From positions 2,728,001 through 2,792,000 of the forward strand of contig NC_064676.1 in assembly GCF_023278565.1 (NCBI RefSeq): DNA of 64,000 bases, given 5' to 3'. The position numbers were made by a program, and so were the translations under genes. The notes under the pieces are model-generated. The model worked only from the letters and a program-made list of their open reading frames with translations, had not been told where the DNA came from and did not search any database. Shown piece by piece: positions 31,014-42,800 of the stretch. This DNA comes from Colletotrichum lupini. Its lineage: Eukaryota > Ascomycota > Sordariomycetes > Glomerellales > Glomerellaceae. Position 1 is the first letter of the stretch. Each line of letters begins with the position of its first letter.

Positions 31014-34000
31014 ATGGCCACCGACAGCGGACGCGGAAACCCCAGTGCGCAAGCCCCTCCTCCCCCATCCCACACCCCACATTCTCACGATGCCTCCCGG
31101 CCCAATTGCCATTGTGACGCCTTCAGACATTGAGCTGACCCATGTGTCTCCTTCCCAGTCGGCGCTACTGAGGGCCTCAAGGAGGAGGTTCCTCCTGCCG
31201 TCTCAAACGAAACCAAGGCCCAGGTTGCCTCGACGTCCGCCACCCATGCCGCCGGTCAGGATGCTGGTGCGACCGCTGGCGCACCTCCCAAGGTGAAGAC
31301 CGAGAAGGAATTGGAGAAGGAGCGCAAGAAGGCCGAAAAGGACGCCAAATTCAAGGCGAAGTTGGCCGAGAAGGCCGCAAAGGCCGCCGCAGCCCCCGCT
31401 GCATCCAAGAACAAGGAGAAGAAGGCCAAGGCCGAGAAGAAGGAGGAAGAGGCTATCCCTGAATACGTTGAAGATACCCCCAAGGGAGAGAAGAAGCGCC
31501 TCAAGCCCCTCGAGGACCCCCACTTCAAGGCGTATCACCCTGAAGCTGTCGAGAGTGCCTGGTATGACTGGTGGGAGAAGGAAGGCTTCTTCAGTAAGTG
31601 ATACCGGTCGCACCCCTTTCTTGTGGGAGGTCTTGCGTGAGCTAATTCAACCTCAACAGAGCCCGAATTCACTGCCGAGGGCAAGGTTAAGCCCGCGGGC
31701 AAGTTCGTCATCGCTCACCCTCCTCCTAACGTCACCGGTGCCCTGCATTTGGGCCACGCCCTTGGCGACTCCCTTCAAGATATCATGATTCGATGGAACC
31801 GCATGTTGGGCAAGACGACGCTCTGGATCCCCGGTTGCGATCACGCCGGTATCTCGACACAGAGCGTTGTCGAGAACATGCTCTGGAGAAGAGAAGGAAA
31901 GACCCGTCACGACCTCGGCCGTGAGGACTTTGTCGACAAGGTCTGGGCCTGGAAGGGCGAATACCACGACAAGATCAACGCTGCTCTCCGAAAGATGGGA
32001 GGAAGTTTCGACTGGAGCCGTGAGGCCTTCACCATGGACGCGAACCTGTCCGCCGCCGTTGCCGAGACCTTTGTCAGACTTTTCGAGGAGGGTACCATCT
32101 ACCGCGCCAACAGACTTGTCAACTGGTCCTCCAGGCTCACCACCGCCCTTTCCAACCTCGAGGTTATCAACAAGGAGCTGACCGGAAGGACATTGTTGGA
32201 GGTCCCCGGCTACGAGAAGAAGATTGAGTTTGGTGTTTTGATTCATTTCAAGTACCAGATTGAGGGTACCGATGAGTATCTTGAGGTTGCCACCACCCGT
32301 ATTGAGACCATGCTGGGTGATTCAGGTATCGCTGTTCACCCGGATGATCCTAGATATACGCACCTGGTTGGAAAGAAGGCCATCCACCCCATCATCCCGG
32401 GTCGTCTGATGCCCATCGTTGCGGATACCTATGTCGACAAAGAGTTCGGTACCGGTGCCGTCAAGCTTACCCCGGCCCACGACCCCAACGATTTCAACCT
32501 GGGCCAGAAGCATGGCCTCGAGTTCATCAACATTCTTACTGATGATGGAAACATCAACGAGAATGGTGGCAAGTACCAGGGTCAGAAGAGATTCGAGTAA
32601 GTGACTGTGCAGATCTCGCATACCCTCATGCAAACTAACCTCTTTAGCGTGCGTTATGCCATTCAGGAGGAGCTCAAGCAGCTCGGTCTCTACGTCGACA
32701 AGAAGGACAACGCCATGACTATTCCCCTTTGCGAGCGCTCCAAGGACGTCATTGAGCCTCTGCTGAAGCCCCAGTGGTACATGAGCATGCGCAGCATGGC
32801 CGACGATGCCGTTGCCGCTGTCAAGGACGGCAGAATCAAGATCAAGCCCGAGTCCTCCGAGCGCAGCTTCTACGCCTGGATGGCCAACATCAACGACTGG
32901 TGTATCTCCCGTCAGCTTTGGTGGGGTCACCGTTGCCCTGTGTACCTGGCCAAGGTTGAGGGCGAGAAGTCCGATTCCCTGGACAACAAGCGGTGGTTCG
33001 CTGGCAAGACTCGCGAGGAGGCCGAGGCCAAGGCCAAGGCTGCCCTTCCCGGCAAGAACTTCACTCTTGAGCAAGATGAGGACGTGCTCGATACCTGGTT
33101 CTCTTCTGGTCTGTGGCCCTTCTCAACCCTGGGCTGGCCCAACAAGACCCAAGACCTGCAGGAGTTGTACCCTACCTCTGTCCTCGAGACTGGTTGGGAT
33201 ATTCTGTTCTTCTGGATTGCCAGAATGGTCATGCTGGGTATCAAGCTTACTGGCCAGGTTCCATTCACTGAGGTGTACTGCCACAGCCTCGTCCGTGACT
33301 CAGAGGGCCGCAAGATGAGCAAGTCTTTGGGTAACGTCATTGACCCCCTGGACGCCATCGCTGGTATCAAGCTCGAGGACCTCCACGCCAAGCTTCGCAC
33401 CGGTAACCTCCACCCCAGCGAAGTTGCCAAGGCCGAGAAGTACCAGAAGCAGGCCTTCCCTGATGGTCTGCCTCGCAACGGTGCTGACAGTCTTCGCTTC
33501 ACCATGGCTGCGCTCACATCGACGAGCGGTGATGTCAACTTTGACGTCAAGGTCATGACTGGTTGGAGAAAGTTCTGCAACAAGATCTGGCAAGCGTCCA
33601 AGTATGTCCTGGGTAACCTGCCCGCGGACTTTGTTCCCGCCAAGGAGGCTACCGTTGGTGTTACTCTCGCGGAGAAGTGGATCCTTCACAAGCTCAACAA
33701 CTCCGCCAAGGAGATCAACACCGCTCTGGCGGCGAGAGATTTCCAGCAGGCCACTGGTATCGTGTACCAGTACATTCTCAACTTCCTTTGCGATGTCTAC
33801 ATTGAGAACAGCAAGTCCATCATCAGGGATGGCACTCCCGAGGAGGCCGCCAGCGCCGTCCAGACCCTGTACACCGCGTTGGAGGGTGCGCTGACCATGA
33901 TCCACCCCTTCACACCCTTCCTCACGGAGGAGTTGTGGCAGCGTCTGCCTCGCCGCCCTGAAGACAAGACCAGGTCCATCATGCTTGCCAGCTACCCCGT

Positions 34001-34580
34001 CTACGACGCCAAGTTTGATGACCCCAAGTCCGAGGCCGCGTACGAGCTTGTCCTGGGATGCTCGCGTGGTGCGAGATCCCTCATGAGCGAGTACGCTCAG
34101 AAGGAGGAGAGCAAGAGTAAGTCACATGTGCCGATGTTGCGATGTAGGTCCCACCCACTGACACGATCATCAGTTATTATCCAGTCTCACGATGCCACCT
34201 CGCACCAGACCATCAACGACCAGGTGGCCTCCATCAAAACCCTTAGCGGCAAGGGCGTCACGGGCATCGACATCATTACCTCCGACGCCGCCCGTCCCGC
34301 CGGCTGCGTCGCGTTCCCCGTCGCCTCCTCCGCCTCTGTGTACCTTCACGTCAAGGGCCGCGTCGACCTCGACGCCGAGGTCGAGAAGGCCAAGAAGAGG
34401 CTCGACAAGGCGCGCGCCAATATTGACAAGCAGCACAAGGTCCTCAACGACCCCATCTACAAGGAGAAGGTCGCCGAGGCCGTCCAGAAGCTGGACAAGC
34501 AGAAGCTCGTCGACCTCGAGTCTGAGGCCAGGAGTTTCGAGGACACGATTAAGCAGTTTGAGCAGCTCAAGCTCGAGTAA
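31014..34580 (+). CDS. vas1: Valine--tRNA ligase (cytosolic, probably also mitochondrial)
   Basis: Five exons: 31014-31113, 31159-31593, 31660-32596, 32648-34116, 34174-34580; 1115 aa from the AUG in a strong context (GCCACCATGG). The class I synthetase attaches valine to tRNA-Val and edits threonine. The N-terminus is Ala/Lys/Glu-rich (eukaryotic appendix), then [12 protein letters not shown] with the HIGH-type signature H-L-G-H at 208-211, the editing domain (about 330-480), [11 protein letters not shown], and the K-M-S-K-S loop at 713-717, followed by the anticodon-binding domain and a C-terminal coiled-coil arm (L-D-K-A-R-A-N-I). Exons 2-5 are certain. The first intron is less so: GTGACG at 31114 and GTGCGC at 31045 are both in phase, and only the branch site and acceptor (CCCAG at 31158) are firm. 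The antisense frames here are shadows. Confidence 0.95.
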
Positions 34581-35017
34581 GGGCTTGCGTGTGAGTGGGA
34601 TAAGGAGTAAAAAAAAGGTAGACGCATTTATCTGTGGTAGAGATGCGATAGGACTGCTAGTTGAGGGGGCAGGATTTCTTTGCTTGTCGTTGTTACCTTA
34701 TCGAGAGGTTAGGGTTTAAATAGAGCCCGTATGTCAAAGTTCAAGAAGAATGGCGTTGAGACATGATATATTTTGAATGAGGCATAATCTGCCTTTGCCC
34801 ATTGATGGTGCGCCTCGTACAGTGATCCTTATTTGCGTCGATGCGAACGTCACATGTCACCTAGAGCCACCCTAAAAGCAATCAAAGTCGATGTAGGGGG
34901 CATACCAATCACATGCCATGTCGCAACCTCTCACTTTGCCAACAGCCCCCCGAAGGACCTATACGCATCCGCGTAACGCCCACCTGCGCAAGCACCCAGA
35001 AAGAAGAGTTCAGCTTT
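34581..35017. other. Convergent spacer between valyl-tRNA synthetase and Shr3
   Basis: 437 bp of 3' flank for two converging genes. No gene is supported. Confidence 0.6.
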
Positions 35018-35778
35018 TTACTGCTTCTTCTTACTCGCAGATCCCTTGGCCCCCTTCTCCTCCTTCTCCAGCTTCGCAAAGTCCTCGCGGTCCTTGCGCT
35101 CAGCATACCACTGCCCAGCCTGCAACACCAGCACACCAACCAACACGAGCGCCAAAATGGTATTGCTCGCCGCCAGCACCTTCAAACTATCCTCCTTGCC
35201 CAGAATGATCTCCCCCGTGACGGGGCCGTCTTTCACTTCTCCGGTAAAGTTGGGGTCATCCCAGATGCCCGCGCTGACGGACCGGAGGCCCTTGACAATG
35301 TTGGTGATGTAGACGCCGACGCCGATGAGGTAGAGGACGAGGGACGCGCCGTCAAAGAGGACGTTCGCTTCCGAGGGGCGGAAGAGCTTGATGAAGAAGC
35401 CGAGGAAGCCGGTGAAGACGATGATGTTGAGGAGGCGGCCGATCAGGGGAGGCGACTGGTGCATGAATTTGAGGTGGGTTTCGAGGTGGGCGAAGAAGGT
35501 TTCCGGGACGGGGGCCGAGGTCCAGAGGAGGGGGAAGTCGTAGGGGAAGGAGGCGAAGAGGATGCCTAGGAAGAAGCAGGTTGCTGTTTGGTGAGTTGTT
35601 AGTTTTCTCGGTTGGGTTCGTGGTCAAGGAGCTCTCGCTCTCGATGCGCGAGTTGCTGATGGGGGAGGGGGGAAAGGAGAGGGGACGTACGCCCGATGAT
35701 CATGAACGTCGCAAAGGAGGTTGAGCCGCGGTAGTTGCGGGATTGCGTGGTCTTTGACCAATCGACCCAGCCGGACAT
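35018..35778 (-). CDS. shr3: Shr3-type ER chaperone for amino-acid permeases
   Basis: Two exons on the minus strand, 35778-35691 and 35583-35018, with a 107-bp GTACGT...AACAG intron; 217 aa, close to the roughly 210 aa of yeast Shr3. Shr3 sits in the ER membrane and prevents aggregation of amino-acid permeases so they can enter COPII vesicles. Four hydrophobic segments are visible: around 20-44 (F-M-I-I-G-P-T-C-F-F-L-G-I-L-F), then L-L-N-I-I-V-F-T-G-F-L-G-F-F, L-V-L-Y-L-I-G-V-G-V-Y-I-T and N-T-I-L-A-L-V-L-V-G-V-L-V-L. The short lumenal loop after TM1 and the Y-D-F-P-L-L-W block fit the family. The tail is charged and ends K-K-K-Q, a KKxx-type ER retrieval signal. The promoter contains long poly-G tracts on the coding strand. 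Confidence 0.93.
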
Positions 35779-36058
35779 GTTGGGCGGTTTCTCGTTCTGC
35801 TATTCGGCTTTGTGGTTGCGGTAGAGAGCGATAATGCGCGCGAGCTTGCTGTCGCGACGAAAGAATTCGCTTTATAAAGCGCAAAGGTCTCGACCCGTCA
35901 AAGATATGCGCTGACCTTCTCGATAGAGGTCAGAAAGCCGATACGTTCGATTGCAATTGATTGCTATCAATCGCGCAACACGAACAACGAGGGGTTGGGT
36001 GAACGGAGTTACGTGTGTAGTTGAAGTAATCAAGAGGGGCAAGAAACCGCGGGCGGAG

Positions 36059-36077
36059 GAGAGAGAGAGAGAGAGAG
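36059..36077 (+). repeat. GA microsatellite
   Basis: A (GA)n tract about 280 bp upstream of the Shr3 start codon, on the plus strand (CT on the Shr3 coding strand). Confidence 0.85.
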
Positions 36078-36116
36078 GTTGGGTGGTATGTGCGTTTGTT
36101 TGTTCGCAGAAAAATG

Positions 36117-36147
36117 CCCCCCCCCCCCCCCCCCCCCCCACCCCCCC
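36117..36147 (+). repeat. Poly-C tract (23 C, A, 7 C)
   Basis: The plus strand carries 23 consecutive C, an A, then 7 C; on the strand coding for Shr3 this is poly-G about 340 bp upstream of its ATG. It could form i-motif/G-quadruplex structures. The exact length is unreliable because such runs are prone to sequencing and assembly error. Confidence 0.9.
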
Positions 36148-36262
36148 TCTTCTTCTTTCCGTCCTTTTTCTGTCTTGTGGTTTCTGCCGAGTAAGCTGCT
36201 TGCTCGCTTCTTCACCTGTGTTGTGTTGTGTGTTGTTCAGCTCGTCCTCCACTGCCATTCCT

Positions 36263-36283
36263 CCCCCCCCCCCCCCCCCCCCC
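36263..36283 (+). repeat. Second poly-C tract (21 C)
   Basis: 21 consecutive C, about 115 bp to the right of the first tract, again poly-G on the Shr3 coding strand. Confidence 0.9.
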
Positions 36284-37629
36284 AATTCCTTGTATCCGTA
36301 TTCGTGGTTCGCATTTTTGTGCAAAGAGCTTAGCCCACTGATAACGGCCTTCGTCTACTACTAGGTAGAGTTGTGCTTACGTAGGTGCCCACTCAAATCC
36401 TCACTCCTTGGGTCCTCCCATACTCCCCAACCCAGTTGGCGGAGAAGCTACCTACGTTATCCACAAATCCTCTATCCGTATCATTCAATCTTAATCTTTT
36501 GCGGAGTTGGCTGGACCTATGGATGGAGCGACTCATGAGTGGATTGAGCTAAGATTGCCTAGCATCTGGTTTTCTGGAAAGCCCAAGGAATTCCAACTGG
36601 AACATTATTCAAATAGCGTCGGTTTACGGCTGGCCCGCTAGAGCTTCTGCTAGGTCGCCGGCCGGTTGACCTGGCTTTTCTCGAGCCGTGGAAAGTTTTT
36701 AACCTGCAAAGTGCGGCTTTCGTCGGGCGGGGGCGGAGCGGAGCGATATGGCTACTTATCACGCTGTCACTGACAAACGCCATCATCAAGTGCGGGCGAG
36801 CTGACACCATGTTGACGAGCTGAGCCACTAATCACGCTGCCAGGCTTCCCGAATCCGCGTTACACTCACCTAGCCTGACGGCAAGGATGGGGGCCCTGGA
36901 GATGTTCTCGAAACATTCTGGCCTCTCTTCCCCGAGATGACAATCCGGAGATTACGACTGGGTAACCTTGTCATACGGGCCCGTTGTTTGTTTGTCTTGC
37001 TCTGTCTGTCTGAATTGTGCATCACTCGGAGTATACCACACGTCTGGTGCATCTTGTATCTAAAGCAGCGGAGCACTTTGGGTCTTGTCATGATTGGAAC
37101 TAATCCGTGTCCAACTGAGGGCACACATCTGCATGTTATACACGCACACAACCTGCAGAACCAAGTTGTGGCTACCTGACCGGTCGCCTCTTCCACTTCT
37201 TGCGGGCATTATCGTCCTGAAATTCGATTGCACCGGTAGAAGGCTCTCTGGCCTTTCCCTCTTTCCTCTCACCGAGATACCCGCACGCTTGGATAAAACA
37301 AAAAGAAAACAGAAATCCTCGTCAATGGAATGTATCCCACAAAGACTGTTCCAACCAGATCGTCAAGAACGGGATTGGGCAGTCGTATGTACGGGTAGAA
37401 AAAGTAAGAAATTAAAATAAAAAACGTTTCGCTACCATGACAATGCTGAGCCCGTCAGAAGCTGCGGGCAGGGATCAGTGCCGAATCGCAAAGACAGGAG
37501 ACGCCTTCAACTCAACGGCTGCCGAGAACAGAATCGTCATCGTCGCCTCGTGAGTGGGAGAACATCTCCCGGGGTATAATGACAAACCTGAAATGGAAAA
37601 CAATGCAAAACAGTGCCGCAAATCAAATA

Positions 37630-39824
37630 TCAAATCCGCACTCCTGTCGACGACGGCTTCTTACCCAGCGTCATTTGGCTCAGCGACAATGTCCTGGCTG
37701 CCTTCTTTCGCTGGGGGTCTTCGTCCTCGTCGCGCAACTCCTCCCCGAACGCGCCGTAGCCGTGATGCTGCTCTTCCCTTGGCGTCGCGAAAACCTCCGA
37801 GTACGAGTCCTCGTCTCCGGGGCCGGTCCCAACGCCAGAATCTTCAGCCAAAAATTGCCGATTTCTGGACGCGGTTTCCTCCTCCTCATCGGATGAATCC
37901 TGGTCAAAGGCAGACACGCTGCCAAACGACTTGGCAGTTGGGGGAGGCTCCATTGCCAGAGACATGCGGCCGTGACCGCTGGGCCCAGAGATCATATTCA
38001 GGCGTCTCGTCAACTTCTTGACCTGAGACTCTAGGGCCTGTCGAGAGGCTCTCTCCGTCTCCAGCAGCGCGAGAAGCATCGTGTAGTGATCTGCTGTGAA
38101 GGTCTCTTGTGCCCTGTTCGGCTCGACGCGAGATAGTGCTGGTAAGCTCGTCACGCCACGGATGGTGGAATTCGAGGTTGGCCTATTCATGGATGCAGGG
38201 AGTTGCAGAGAGCCCACATACGTGGGAGTCTCGCCGAAGGAGGTGTGAGACTCCTTTGAGTGTGCAGAGCTGCTGTACCGGGAGACTGGGGCTTGCTGGC
38301 GCGAGAGTTGCTGCAGTGCCGGATTGACTGCGGTGCTTGTCGTCTGAGAAGATGGATTCGAACCCGGTACCGATGGCGCAGGACGTTGCGGCTGGCTCAT
38401 GTGGATCTGGAATCCAGGAACAGAGTTGCACAGATGCGTGACCACGTCCTCCACACGGTGCATCCTCTCCTCCAGCGTCTCTATGCGCGTCTCGATGCTG
38501 GCCGCCTGCGTGATCTTCATGCCAGCCATGACATTCATGTGCGTCAAGTTCCCAAACGAGAATGGTTGAGGTGGTGTGTGCACCTGTCCCTGCTCGATTG
38601 GGGATTCGGGCATGCTCATGGGAGGGGCCATGCCCGTGAACTGGTTTTCATGGTCTGGAATATTGGATGACGCCGGCGATGCGATGAAGGCTGGGTCATA
38701 GCTCTCTCTCCAATATCGGATTTCGTCGCTTCTGCGCCGAACTTCGGATCGTCCTTCTGGATTCTGCATTCCACTGAGACTCCTGGATCGGCGCTTTTGG
38801 CTAACATCACTAGTGATGGCTCGCCCAATTTCTTCGGGGTCATCGTCATCTGTGAAAAGGCGGCTCCCGCGGACGTGGGTGCTTGCAGGACGAGGCGAGA
38901 GGCCTGCAAGTTCTCCCTCGCGACTCCTGAAAGGAGCCGAGTAGATCTGACTTGTCGTGGCTGTGGCCGCCCTCTTGTGGCCTTGATACAAAGATGGGTC
39001 GACGTTGATTGAATTGCGCGCACTCTCAATGGCGGTAATGTCTTGGGGCCCTATGGAGTGAGACCGTAATGCTCTGTCGTACTCCGTGATCGGCAAGGAC
39101 GCCGATCGCTTTGGTTCGGCTTCCTTGACTCGGCTTAACCCGGAAGTGTCCTGTTGGTCCCCCCGTCAGTCTCCAAGTTCAGAAAGAATGCTATGGTACG
39201 GGAGCAGCCGGTGCCGAAACTTACGCTCTTGTGTTGGTTCGAGGCGTTGTACGTCGATACGCGCTGCGAATCGGTCGAGCCCTGAGAGCCCGTCTTCTTT
39301 TTGCGGCCAAAAAGCTTCCCCAACGCGCCGCGCAATGTTGACTTTTTGCGCTGTGGACGATCCTTGCTCGCGCCCGTCTGTTCAGATGACGCACTCACGG
39401 CGGAATATCGCAAGTTGCTGGATGCGTTTGTTCTTCTTTGTGATTGGGGCGTGTTGGCCTGTGTTGCGTGTGTCGCCGATGTTGGTGATGATGCTGAACC
39501 GGAGCCAGAACCGGCGGAACCCGTTGGTGCAATCACCGAGTCTGCTCTCGGGGCCTGTGAAACTTCGGGCTGAGGCTGAGGGACCGAGACAATCGACCCG
39601 GCCCTTTGTTCGGCCTGCGGCGGATGCATCATTTGCTCCTTCATGTCGCCCTCGGTCAGAGGCGTAGCAATCCCGGTACCCGGGTTGCGCATTGGGAATT
39701 CGTCGTCGACTGGGCTAGGGATAGGAATCGGGCCTGATATTTTGCCCCGAATGGACTGGCCCGTTAAAGATCGAGGTACTGCGCCAGGAGCGGCGGGTGG
39801 GTTGGCCGACTTGAAGAGGCCCAT
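37630..39824 (-). CDS. Disordered protein with two coiled coils, 706 aa, unknown
   Basis: Two exons on the minus strand, 39824-39225 and 39150-37630, with a 74-bp GTAAGT...CAACAG intron between in-phase codons; 706 aa. The N-terminal 200 residues are Ser/Gln/Pro-rich and contain a basic patch L-G-K-L-F-G-R-K-K-K. The middle has R-R-S-R-S type phosphorylation sites. Two short heptad segments are visible: I-E-T-R-I-E-T-L-E-E-R-M-H-R-V at about 418-440, and L-L-A-L-L-E-T-E-R-A-S-R-Q-A-L-E-S-Q-V at about 557-588. The C-terminus is acidic (D-S-S-D-E-E-E-E) and then basic. No TM or signal peptide. The composition suggests a cytoskeletal, cell-polarity or signalling scaffold, but that is a guess. 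The two exons read as separate frames if the intron is missed. Confidence 0.82.
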
Positions 39825-42800
39825 GGCAGTGCCAGCAATTGGTGATTACTTCGTGCGTGGCTCTAGGCTAGAGCGAGTGTGAAGGAGGCCAGAGGACGAA
39901 GAGCGTTGTATTTGATAGCTGACCCCTGTTATGCCATGAAGTGTGGTGAGGTCCGAAGAGAGATGACGGAGAAGGGTATAGATATTGTTGGTGAGACCCA
40001 AGAGGATTGCCAACGGGATGCGTCCGGTGCCGTGCCGTGACGATTTGTTTAGTTCCAATGCCAATGTCAATGCCCGGTTCGCCAGTCCAGGCTGGGTGGG
40101 ATTCTTGATCGGACGCCCCAGATGTCTAGGCCAGGTGGTGATCTATGCTGGAACCTGATTCATGGTGCATATAGACAGCAATGCGGCTTGTCGTCTAGGC
40201 CTGTCGGAATCGGAGAGGCGGGAGAGGTGGCGAAATGCGCCCTCTACAGCCGCGGTGACGCTGAGTATCCGTACGAGAGGAGAGGAGGAAGTCGAGTGGT
40301 CAATCAAGGCACGAGAACTGAGGCGAACAAAAGGAGAGAAACCCACGAGGGGACCGAGGATTGGGGTAGTAGTTAAGCAACTAAGAAGGGGGGACCCTAG
40401 CAGCGCATGCGTCATGTATCAAAGGAGCACCCGGGCAGGTCTGCGACAGGCTGACGAGGCGGGCCGGAGGAGCAATGTTGATTAGAACGGGCGGTAGCGT
40501 ATAGCGCGCCGCTTAGCCTGAGAGGTAGGGCGTGGAAGAAGAATGGTTGGTGAAGGGTATGAATTAGACGACAAGAGAGAGCAAAGTAGTGGTACCTGAA
40601 GTAGATCAGGGAGCAAGGAAAATGGTACGGCAGGTATTCGTACTTGAATAATAAGCCGATAGGCAAGCAATAGGTAATAGTAGATGTGTTGTAAGACTGG
40701 TCGGGGAAGAAGCGAAGAGATGCGGTTGGTTCAGAAGAGGCTTCTTTATTCCTTGTTCCGCGTGTCTACAACGGCAAAAAGCACAACACGGCAGAGGGCA
40801 GGAGGAAAAAGAAACAAACAAGGACAGAAAGGGCGGGAGAAAAGGGAAAGCAATGGCATGTATCTGTATCGGTTGTTCTTGCGCACGATGTGTACAATGT
40901 ACTTTACGAGGCACACCAGACTTTACAACGAACCAGCAAGGGTTCCTGAAGGGGAGGGACTCGAGGAGATGGAAAGACAAGGGCGGGAGGCTCTCTGATG
41001 GGGACCATGTATCCGTACACTACGGAAGACCAGAGAGGAAGATGCAGAACAGACGCAGATGCTAGCGCGATGAAACAAGTATGCATGCACGACCAGGAGG
41101 ATACGGACCATTGGAACGCCGTCAATGGTGCGTATTGGCCCGCGTCTAGGATACAGTGATGGGGCAAGTTGCAAGCCGCAAGCCGCAAGATTCGAGAAGA
41201 AGGACAGGCCAGCCGTTGGTTTTCTGCGTCTACGGCACGGACAGCCACCGTCCACGCAGACGCGTTTTCCAAATCTGGACTGAATGGTCATGGCATATTA
41301 TGGTACATGATTTGCACATCATGTCTTGCCCTCGAACTTGTCAGGGTCGATTCGAGAGAAGAGAGAGCGAACAGAGACTCAAATTGCTCAGCAGAGTAAC
41401 GGGACGGGGCAGCAGGAAAGGTCCGAGGTCAACGACAAGCTTGAAGCCGCAATGGAAGCCGATGCGTCCCATTCCACGACGGTTTCCATTTCATTTCGTC
41501 AGGGTGCCCTCCCTGGTGGTGCCCCCGGCGCCCCTCGTGGCCTTCGCCGTCGCCGTTCGCTCGCCGCCCCCTGCTCCATGTCGTTCTTGGCTTCCCTGGC
41601 TCGGGGGATAGCCCTTGTTTGAGGCCAGTGCTTGGGGCGCCCAGAGCAGTGGGGAAGGAGAAAGGACGTGGGACCCCCCTTGGCTGGAAGAGCATGTTGG
41701 AGTTTTTGGACTCTTGGATGAGCCATTGGATGAGCCATTGGACATTTGGGGGTCGTGGACTTGAGTCTCGGAGGACTGGAAGTGGTGGTCGTCGCGCTAG
41801 AGGCGCAGACGGTGACACCTCGACCAACTGAACTCGGCGTCCTTGCCCATCCAAGGCAAGCCACCTTTTTGTTGTGCAGGTCGGAGCAGGCCATTTGCCA
41901 GGGGACACAGAGCCGGGACTAGACGTGAGCTGCAAGAGTTGCGTGTGGTGTCTGTTGTTGTGGTAGGTCTGTGTGGTTGAGAATGAGTCGGGATTGGACG
42001 AGGAACGTGGGTGGACGTTGACTTTGACCAATTGTCACGTTTGGGATATCGTGTGTCGTCCATACGCAGGAGGAGGGCGTCTTGGGCGTCGTAGGCGTGT
42101 ATGAGCGACGTGAGGGATGAGTGGAATGTGGGAGAACGAGGGGCGTAGACAGTCACCTAGGTCTTGGGCACATTGTACCGGTATTCGATACTCGCCATCC
42201 AGGCAAGCACCAAGCCAGCGACGTCGGCTCTTCTATCCATCAACAAACAACGTCCCAGGCGTCGATCAAGGGAACGGGTGGTGAGCGGGGGGCGGGCATG
42301 TTGAAGCGGAATCATCGTGAGAAGTGGCACGAAAATGGCCAATATTGGGGCTCGTTACACCGACTGAATAAGGTATGGTATGTGGGCAGTGTATTGGCAA
42401 AAGTAAGTACTCCGTTGTGCCCATACAAAGCTATGAAAAGAGGCCTGGGTATCAATCGTTGGATTCTCTCATCTCGTCAGTGGCAGTTCCAGTTCCAGGA
42501 CCACACTTTTCCCACGGATATGCAATGTCTCAGCCTCAACGCAAAACAGTTTACCCTCCCGAATGCCTAAAAGGTCATTGTGATCCACGCGACCTGCTTG
42601 TTAAACGACCGTGACCACCCCCACATGCGCGACTCACCTGCACTGACAGCTGTGAGATGAGGAGTCGACGGATGGTACGAAGTTTTGGTAGATGTCTAGG
42701 GTACCAGGTACGGATACCATGCCTGAGAAGTACCTCTGGTGGGGACTAAGGTACTTTACTGTGTAGAAAGCTCCTCCTGCCTGCGTGACTGCCGCCATCT

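Larger units (their letters stand above)
35779..37629. other. Shr3 promoter region and downstream gene-poor spacer
   Basis: 1.85 kb with no supported gene. It holds two very long poly-C runs and a GA repeat close to the Shr3 start; farther right, short frames up to 108 aa lack domains. The region also holds the 3' UTR of the 706-aa gene, which ends at 37630. Confidence 0.5.

Noticed and set aside
32322..33074. 250-aa antisense frame (and similar ones at 32927-33643 and 33300-33905)
   Set aside because: They are shadows of the valyl-tRNA synthetase exons.
38345..38365. B-box-like GGGTTCGAATCC on the minus strand (tRNA?)
   Set aside because: It lies inside an exon of the 706-aa protein (V-P-G-S-N-P-S-S) and has no A box or terminator around it.
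41429..42031. 200-aa minus-strand frame as a gene
   Set aside because: It overlaps several equally open frames in a GC-rich patch and shows no motif.
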